From Crocosphaera sp. (GTDB lineage Bacteria; Cyanobacteriota; Cyanobacteriia; Cyanobacteriales; Microcystaceae), in assembly GCA_030065735.1 (NCBI GenBank), contig JASJDD010000001.1:1-53766 (forward strand): DNA of 53,766 nt. The letters are read 5' to 3'. Positions 50,156 through 53,766 of the stretch are shown here, piece by piece; positions within the stretch are counted from its first letter, which is position 1; every line of letters starts with the position of its first letter. Made by a program: the position numbers and the translations under genes. The notes under the pieces are model-generated. The model saw nothing but the letters and a program-made list of their open reading frames with translations, did not search any database and had not been told where the DNA came from.

Positions 50156-51499
50156 ATGAAATCAGAGCGATCGCCAACTCGCATTGTCATTATGGGGGCA
50201 GCCGGACGAGACTTTCACAATTTTAACCAAGTTTATCGTCACAATTCAAACGTAGAAGTCGTCGCTTTTACTGCAGCGCAAATATCAGGTATTGCCAACC
50301 GCTTTTATCCCCCTTCTTTAGCCGGTCCTCTTTACCCTGAAGGCATCCCTATTGTCGATGAAAAAGAACTAGATAGCCTCTGTCGAGAAAAAGCCATCGA
50401 TCAAGTCATTTTTGCTTACAGCGACGTTACCCACGGTCAAGTAATGCACCTCGCTTCTCGCGTATTGGCTGCGGGGGCAGACTTTTTGTTACTGGGACCC
50501 CAACAAACCATGTTAACGGCAAAAGTTCCCGTTATTGCCGTATCTGCAGTGAGGACAGGGTGTGGAAAATCCCAAACGAGCCGATGGTTATCCAAATTAT
50601 TGCAAAAAAAAGGTCTAACGGTTGCTGTCATTCGTCATCCGATGCCTTACGGAGACTTAGAACAACAAGCCCTCCAACGATTTGCTACCCTCAATGACTT
50701 AACCCAAGCCCATTGTACCGTAGAAGAACGGGAAGAGTACGAACCCCATATTAACGTTGGTAATATTGTTTATGCAGGGGTGGACTACGAAAGAATTGTC
50801 CAACAGGCCCAACAAGAAGCGGATATTATCCTTTGGGATGGAGGAAATAACGATTTTCCCTTCATCCGTCCCGACTTACACCTGGTTTTAGTTGATCCGT
50901 TGCGGCCGGGAGACGAAACCACCCATCATCCTGGGGAAGTGGTGTTACGCATGGCTGATATTGTCATCATTGCTAAGGTAGACGCGGCCGAAGATGCTAA
51001 TATTCAACGGGTCAAAGAAACGGTACAACAGGTTAACCCCAAAGCCTTAATTATCCAAGGAAAGTCCCCCATCGTATTAGAGCAACCGGAATTAGTGCGC
51101 GATCGCCGAGTTTTAGTGGTAGAAGATGGACCAACGACCACTCATGGAGGAATGGCCTACGGAGCCGGTTATATTGCGGCCACTCGCGCCCAAGCTAAAG
51201 AAATTGTCGATCCTCGTCCCTATGCTGTGGCTGAAATTGCCAAAATTTATAAAACCTATCCTCATATTGGCTCAGTTTTACCGGCAATGGGTTATTTTCC
51301 AGAACAACTAAAAGCTTTAGAAAAGACCATTAATCAAGCAGAGGTTGATGTCATAGTAGCAGCCACTCCCAGTAATTTAGGAGAATTAATCGAGGTTAAT
51401 AAACCAATAATTCGGGCTAGTTATGAGTTTGCTGAAGGTGAAAGTCCAGGGTTAACTCAACAGATAGAACAGTTCGTAAGGTTCCCACGACGACGCTAG
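50156..51499 (+). CDS. P-loop protein of the cyclic 2,3-diphosphoglycerate synthetase type
   Basis: A 447-aa protein from the ATG at 50156, with GGGAGGATG just upstream; a longer frame from 50081 would start in a repeat. The N-terminal Rossmann part (RIVIMGAAGRDFHNFNQVYR) is followed by a P-loop VSAVRTGCGKSQTSRWLSK at about residue 143. Then come IILWDGGNNDFPFIRPDLHL and IVIIAKVDAAEDANI, and a final VVAATPSNLGELIEVNKPIIRASYEF. Archaeal cpgS makes cyclic 2,3-diphosphoglycerate; bacterial relatives are usually called GTPases and may act differently. The last residues VRFPRRR run into a hairpin resembling an insertion-element end, so the C-terminus may be altered. Confidence 0.85.
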   Translation: MKSERSPTRIVIMGAAGRDFHNFNQVYRHNSNVEVVAFTAAQISGIANRFYPPSLAGPLYPEGIPIVDEKELDSLCREKAIDQVIFAYSDVTHGQVMHLASRVLAAGADFLLLGPQQTMLTAKVPVIAVSAVRTGCGKSQTSRWLSKLLQKKGLTVAVIRHPMPYGDLEQQALQRFATLNDLTQAHCTVEEREEYEPHINVGNIVYAGVDYERIVQQAQQEADIILWDGGNNDFPFIRPDLHLVLVDPLRPGDETTHHPGEVVLRMADIVIIAKVDAAEDANIQRVKETVQQVNPKALIIQGKSPIVLEQPELVRDRRVLVVEDGPTTTHGGMAYGAGYIAATRAQAKEIVDPRPYAVAEIAKIYKTYPHIGSVLPAMGYFPEQLKALEKTINQAEVDVIVAATPSNLGELIEVNKPIIRASYEFAEGESPGLTQQIEQFVRFPRRR

Positions 51500-51581
51500 G
51501 CTAAAGTCGTGGGCTTTCTGTAGCCCTCCATCTATCGCACAAGACATTGAAGAACCCCAATTTGCTGCGCTGAAGTTGGGG
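51484..51581. repeat. Two consecutive hairpins, probable IS200/IS605-type end relics
   Basis: CCCACGAC (51484-51491) pairs with GTCGTGGG (51506-51513) across the stop of the P-loop gene and is followed by CTTTCTG. A second stem, CCCCAA (51555-51560) with TTGGGG (51576-51581), follows and carries the GCTGCGCTG-type loop also seen at 47060. The first stem may also terminate transcription weakly. Confidence 0.55.
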
Positions 51582-51584
51582 ATT

Positions 51585-51821
51585 CTAACAGGGAATCGCT
51601 TCCCCATTCACCCACTCAAACAGACTTAGCTGTTGAGGGTTCCCAGGCTCAACCTCCAACGAGGCGGTGTCCCCTTCGTCATCTTCTGCGACTACCGTGA
51701 CCACGTTGGTATGAGTTTCATCGGCATTGAGGATTAAGTCACGGTCAATGCTGAAACTGAACATTTCACCGGGGTTGAGGGTAATCGGTCCACTTGCAGA
51801 ATTGGACTTATTGAATAATTC
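51585..51821 (-). pseudogene. C-terminal relic of a large repeat-containing surface protein
   Basis: A minus-strand frame without start codon reads GPITLNPGEMFSFSIDRDLI, THTNVVTVVAEDDEGDTASL, then FEWVNGEAIPC and stop. The phrase N-V-V-T-V-x-A-x-D-D-E-G-x-x-A is typical of Ig-like or cadherin-like repeats in long cyanobacterial adhesins and calcium-binding surface proteins. Upstream the frame ends at a TAG. Only the last repeat and tail remain, next to insertion-element ends, so the gene was probably removed by a deletion. It is GC-richer than the flanks. Confidence 0.7.
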
Positions 51822-52208
51822 CTATCGGCTCAATTAGCTGAAAAATGAGTCAACTCTTTACAGATATTTGAGATAATAGAAGTTGATTACTGCATACTTA
51901 AAAAACTTAAAACAATCAACTTCTTTTTTTCTAAAACTCAGTTTAGCAAAATCAAGGTCAATCGAAGTGATAATACATTTTTCTTGAAAATTAAACAGTT
52001 ATTATCAAATACTAAAAAAAGTGATCACAATTTCTAAACATCGTTAAGGGATTAAAGGGAGAAGTCTTCAAAGATTTATAAAGTTTTATCTCTAAAGAGC
52101 AACCTAAGCTTGAGAATCACTTATTTTTTAGGGATTACAAGTTAAAATATAAACAGATTAATCTTTCAAACTGTCCTGGATTATGACTAATGAATTCAGC
52201 AGGAAACA
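51822..52208. other. 387-bp AT-rich gene-free leader region
   Basis: No gene, tRNA or strong repeat is recognised. The sequence becomes markedly AT-rich from about 51840 on and leads to the DUF3102 gene. An AGGAAAC lies just before the ATG at 52209 and is a plausible ribosome site. The gene's promoter must be in this stretch, but no element could be singled out. Confidence 0.6.
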
Positions 52209-53183
52209 ATGTCTAAAAATACAATCTCCCTAGCGAAACCGAATGTAAGTCAACCTTTTGACGACTCACAAATAACACCCGATGATCAAATTATCATTCA
52301 ACAACGTACCTATGAAATTAAGAACTTAATTCGTCGCACCGCGTCCAATCTCATTGACATCGGCCAAAAGCTTCATGAAGTCAAAAAACTTCTGGGTCAC
52401 GGTCATTTTGGTCATTGGCTAAAAACGGAATTTAATTGGAGTGTGGCCACAGCGACGAAAATGATGCAAGCGTCTCAACGGTTCAAAAACGTAAATTTTA
52501 CGAATTTGAATTTTTCTGCCTCTGCTATCTACCTCTTAGCAGCACCGTCGACTCCTACTGCTGCTAGACAAGAAGCTATAACCAAAGCACAACAAGGCCA
52601 AGCTATCACCTATACCCTTGCTAAACAAATTGTCTGTCATTATAAATATCGAAATCAGTCTTTAATATTAAAACAACAACCATTATCGTTCAGTGCTTCA
52701 TGTTCTCTAGAAATTAAAGTTGACCTGCCATTTTTTGAACAATACACCCTGCGTGAATGGCTACGCTTAAAACGGGAACAAAAGTTTTTCTCATTGATTC
52801 ACTGTACTCTTGATAATTTTCCATCCAAAGCTGAGCAATCTACAGACACTGTAATAGATACATTTTCTAAAATCGTTTCTCACAGCATTCAAAGTTATCT
52901 TCATCGTCCTACGGATGTTTTTACTGAATACGAACCTGGAAAGTTCCTCATTCTCTTATCCAATACCTCTTCAGAAGGGGTTGAAAACATTGTTAAAGTG
53001 ATTCAAAAAAACATTAATTTACAATACCAAAAACATCTTAATTCTCACGATAGCCACTTCAAATTATTCAAAGTGAATTTTAAAACATTTAGTTCTGTTC
53101 CTAGTTCAAAAATTTCTTTGAATCAAGTTTTTACCGAATTGACACAGGAACATGAAAGCTATCGTCTTTTAAGCGATGGATAA
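52209..53183 (+). CDS. DUF3102-like protein with degenerate GGDEF-like C-terminal domain
   Basis: A 324-aa soluble protein. Residues about 28-110 (LIRRTASNLIDIGQKLHEVK, LLGHGHFGHWLKTEFNWSVA, TATKMMQASQRF) match DUF3102, a helical family often carried by plasmids and phages. Residues about 180-312 follow the layout of diguanylate cyclases: LREWLRLKREQKFFSLIHCT at the start, LDNF in the first metal region, HRPTDVFTEYEPGKFLILLSNT at the signature hairpin, and a QVFTELT end. The GGDEF signature itself reads YEPGKF (241-246), so catalysis is not expected. I know no named protein with this combination. A perfect terminator follows. It could couple nucleotide or protein binding to DNA binding (inference). 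Confidence 0.75.
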   Translation: MSKNTISLAKPNVSQPFDDSQITPDDQIIIQQRTYEIKNLIRRTASNLIDIGQKLHEVKKLLGHGHFGHWLKTEFNWSVATATKMMQASQRFKNVNFTNLNFSASAIYLLAAPSTPTAARQEAITKAQQGQAITYTLAKQIVCHYKYRNQSLILKQQPLSFSASCSLEIKVDLPFFEQYTLREWLRLKREQKFFSLIHCTLDNFPSKAEQSTDTVIDTFSKIVSHSIQSYLHRPTDVFTEYEPGKFLILLSNTSSEGVENIVKVIQKNINLQYQKHLNSHDSHFKLFKVNFKTFSSVPSSKISLNQVFTELTQEHESYRLLSDG

Positions 53184-53192
53184 AATGCGACT

Positions 53193-53220
53193 CGATGGAT
53201 TTACATCCATCGTATCTTTT
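53193..53220 (+). terminator. Intrinsic terminator after the DUF3102 gene
   Basis: CGATGGAT (53193-53200) pairs perfectly with ATCCATCG (53205-53212) around TTAC and is followed by TATCTTTTTCTTTT. It begins 10 bases after the stop codon. Confidence 0.88.
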
Positions 53221-53228
53221 TCTTTTAA

Positions 53229-53766
53229 ATTGGACGTAAATTCTTCAAAACTGAACATCGTCGGCTGAAAGTGCTACAACGTCGGTTAGCAAGAAAAGAA
53301 AAACGTTCTAACAACTATGAAAAAGCTAGGCAAAAGGTAGAAAAGCAGCACAATCATCTAGCTTTCAAACGCAAAGATTACCATTTCAAATTAGCCCATA
53401 AAATTTGTGATCTCGGAGACAGTATCTTCTTAGAAGATATTGATTTCCGTATTATGGCTAAGGGATTTCTGGGTAAGCAGACTCTTGATGCTGGTTTTGG
53501 ACAGTTCAGAGATATTCTGAAATATGTCTGCAAGATTAGAGGGAAGTATTTTGGTTTAGTTGACCACAGAGGAACTAGCCAAACTTGTCCTAATTGTCGT
53601 GCAGAAGTTAAGAAGGACTTGTCTGAGCGGGTGCATAACTGTTCTGAATGTGGCTATCAATCTGATAGGGATGTAGCCGCAGCCCAAGAAATTTGTAATC
53701 GAGGTATTGAAACTACTACTCTGGGACTCAGAGGAAAGGAAACTGTCTGTCAAGTCGAGGTGTCGG
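53229..53766 (+). pseudogene. 5'-truncated tnpB (IS200/IS605 nuclease), running off the window
   Basis: An open frame with no start codon, directly after a TAA and the terminator, and still open at the window end. It begins mid-protein with GRKFFKTEHRRLKVLQRRLA. It contains SIFLEDIDFRIM (the RuvC Glu), a CPNC...CSEC zinc finger, and SDRDVAAAQEICNRG (the final Asp). The N-terminal half and the first catalytic Asp are missing. It differs clearly from the tnpB at 38465, so it comes from another element. The right end lies beyond the window. Confidence 0.88.

Overview
The window is AT-rich DNA from a cyanobacterium, most likely a unicellular Crocosphaera/Cyanothece-type strain (lineage is inferred; no marker gene was compared). 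The evidence is the many HIP1-type GCGATCGC sites, a phytochrome kinase, a CpcD-like phycobilisome linker protein, a GUN4-domain protein, a LabA-like NYN protein, the cyanobacterial families DUF3326, DUF3531 and DUF1816, and a PEP-CTERM relic.

Region by region. 1-3773: the end of a GT4 glycosyltransferase, a convergent lipid-linked sugar transferase, and a plus-strand row of conserved cyanobacterial proteins (59-aa protein, DUF3326, CPBP protease, DUF3531). 3868-7472: a wrecked type I restriction-modification locus. The first residues of hsdM are joined to a truncated hsdS, followed by a VapBC-type pair, a DUF433 protein, an Rpn nuclease and an hsdR with several internal deletions. 7676-9451: tRNA-Phe on the minus strand, then a TPP riboswitch controlling thiC. 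10129-24537: a minus-strand run of nine genes for surface glycan assembly and decoration (glycosyltransferases, SAM methyltransferases including FkbM and TylF types, and a sulfotransferase), several fused into single polypeptides. Five of the nine carry the same coiled coil followed by a basic aromatic SKFWKLR segment. 24633-31715: an efflux adaptor lipoprotein, an exported GUN4-domain protein, pyrB, a MazF-type pair, an RluD-type pseudouridine synthase, a PIN-type pair and rnhB. 31853-34340: a STAS / PP2C / HATPase partner-switching set. 34364-37914: rhodanese, LabA-like protein, two small membrane proteins and a PmbA/TldD-like protein. 38030-39716: an IS200/IS605 element whose tnpB has an in-frame stop and which appears to split a 36-codon membrane-protein gene. 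39927-46662: icd, a two-gene phytochrome/response-regulator signalling operon, dtd and a CpcD-DUF1816 protein. 47098-51499: DegT aminotransferase, msrB, a glutathione transferase and a P-loop protein of the cyclic-2,3-diphosphoglycerate synthetase type. 51484-53766: IS-like hairpins, an adhesin relic, a DUF3102 protein with a decayed GGDEF-like domain, and a 5'-truncated tnpB running off the end.

How the parts fit. The 10-24.5 kb run reads as one functional unit that builds, methylates and sulfates a polysaccharide; the terminal genes at 1-1302 and the DegT aminotransferase at 47 kb could feed the same pathway (inference). The most promising undescribed feature is the shared C-terminal tag on otherwise unrelated enzymes of that unit, which suggests a common docking or membrane-tethering module. 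Other points of interest are a paralogous glycosyltransferase that has lost its acidic motif, the DUF3102/pseudo-GGDEF architecture, the exported GUN4 protein, a phytochrome with EIP in place of DIP, and a paired hairpin with complementary loops. No CRISPR array, rRNA or prophage was seen.
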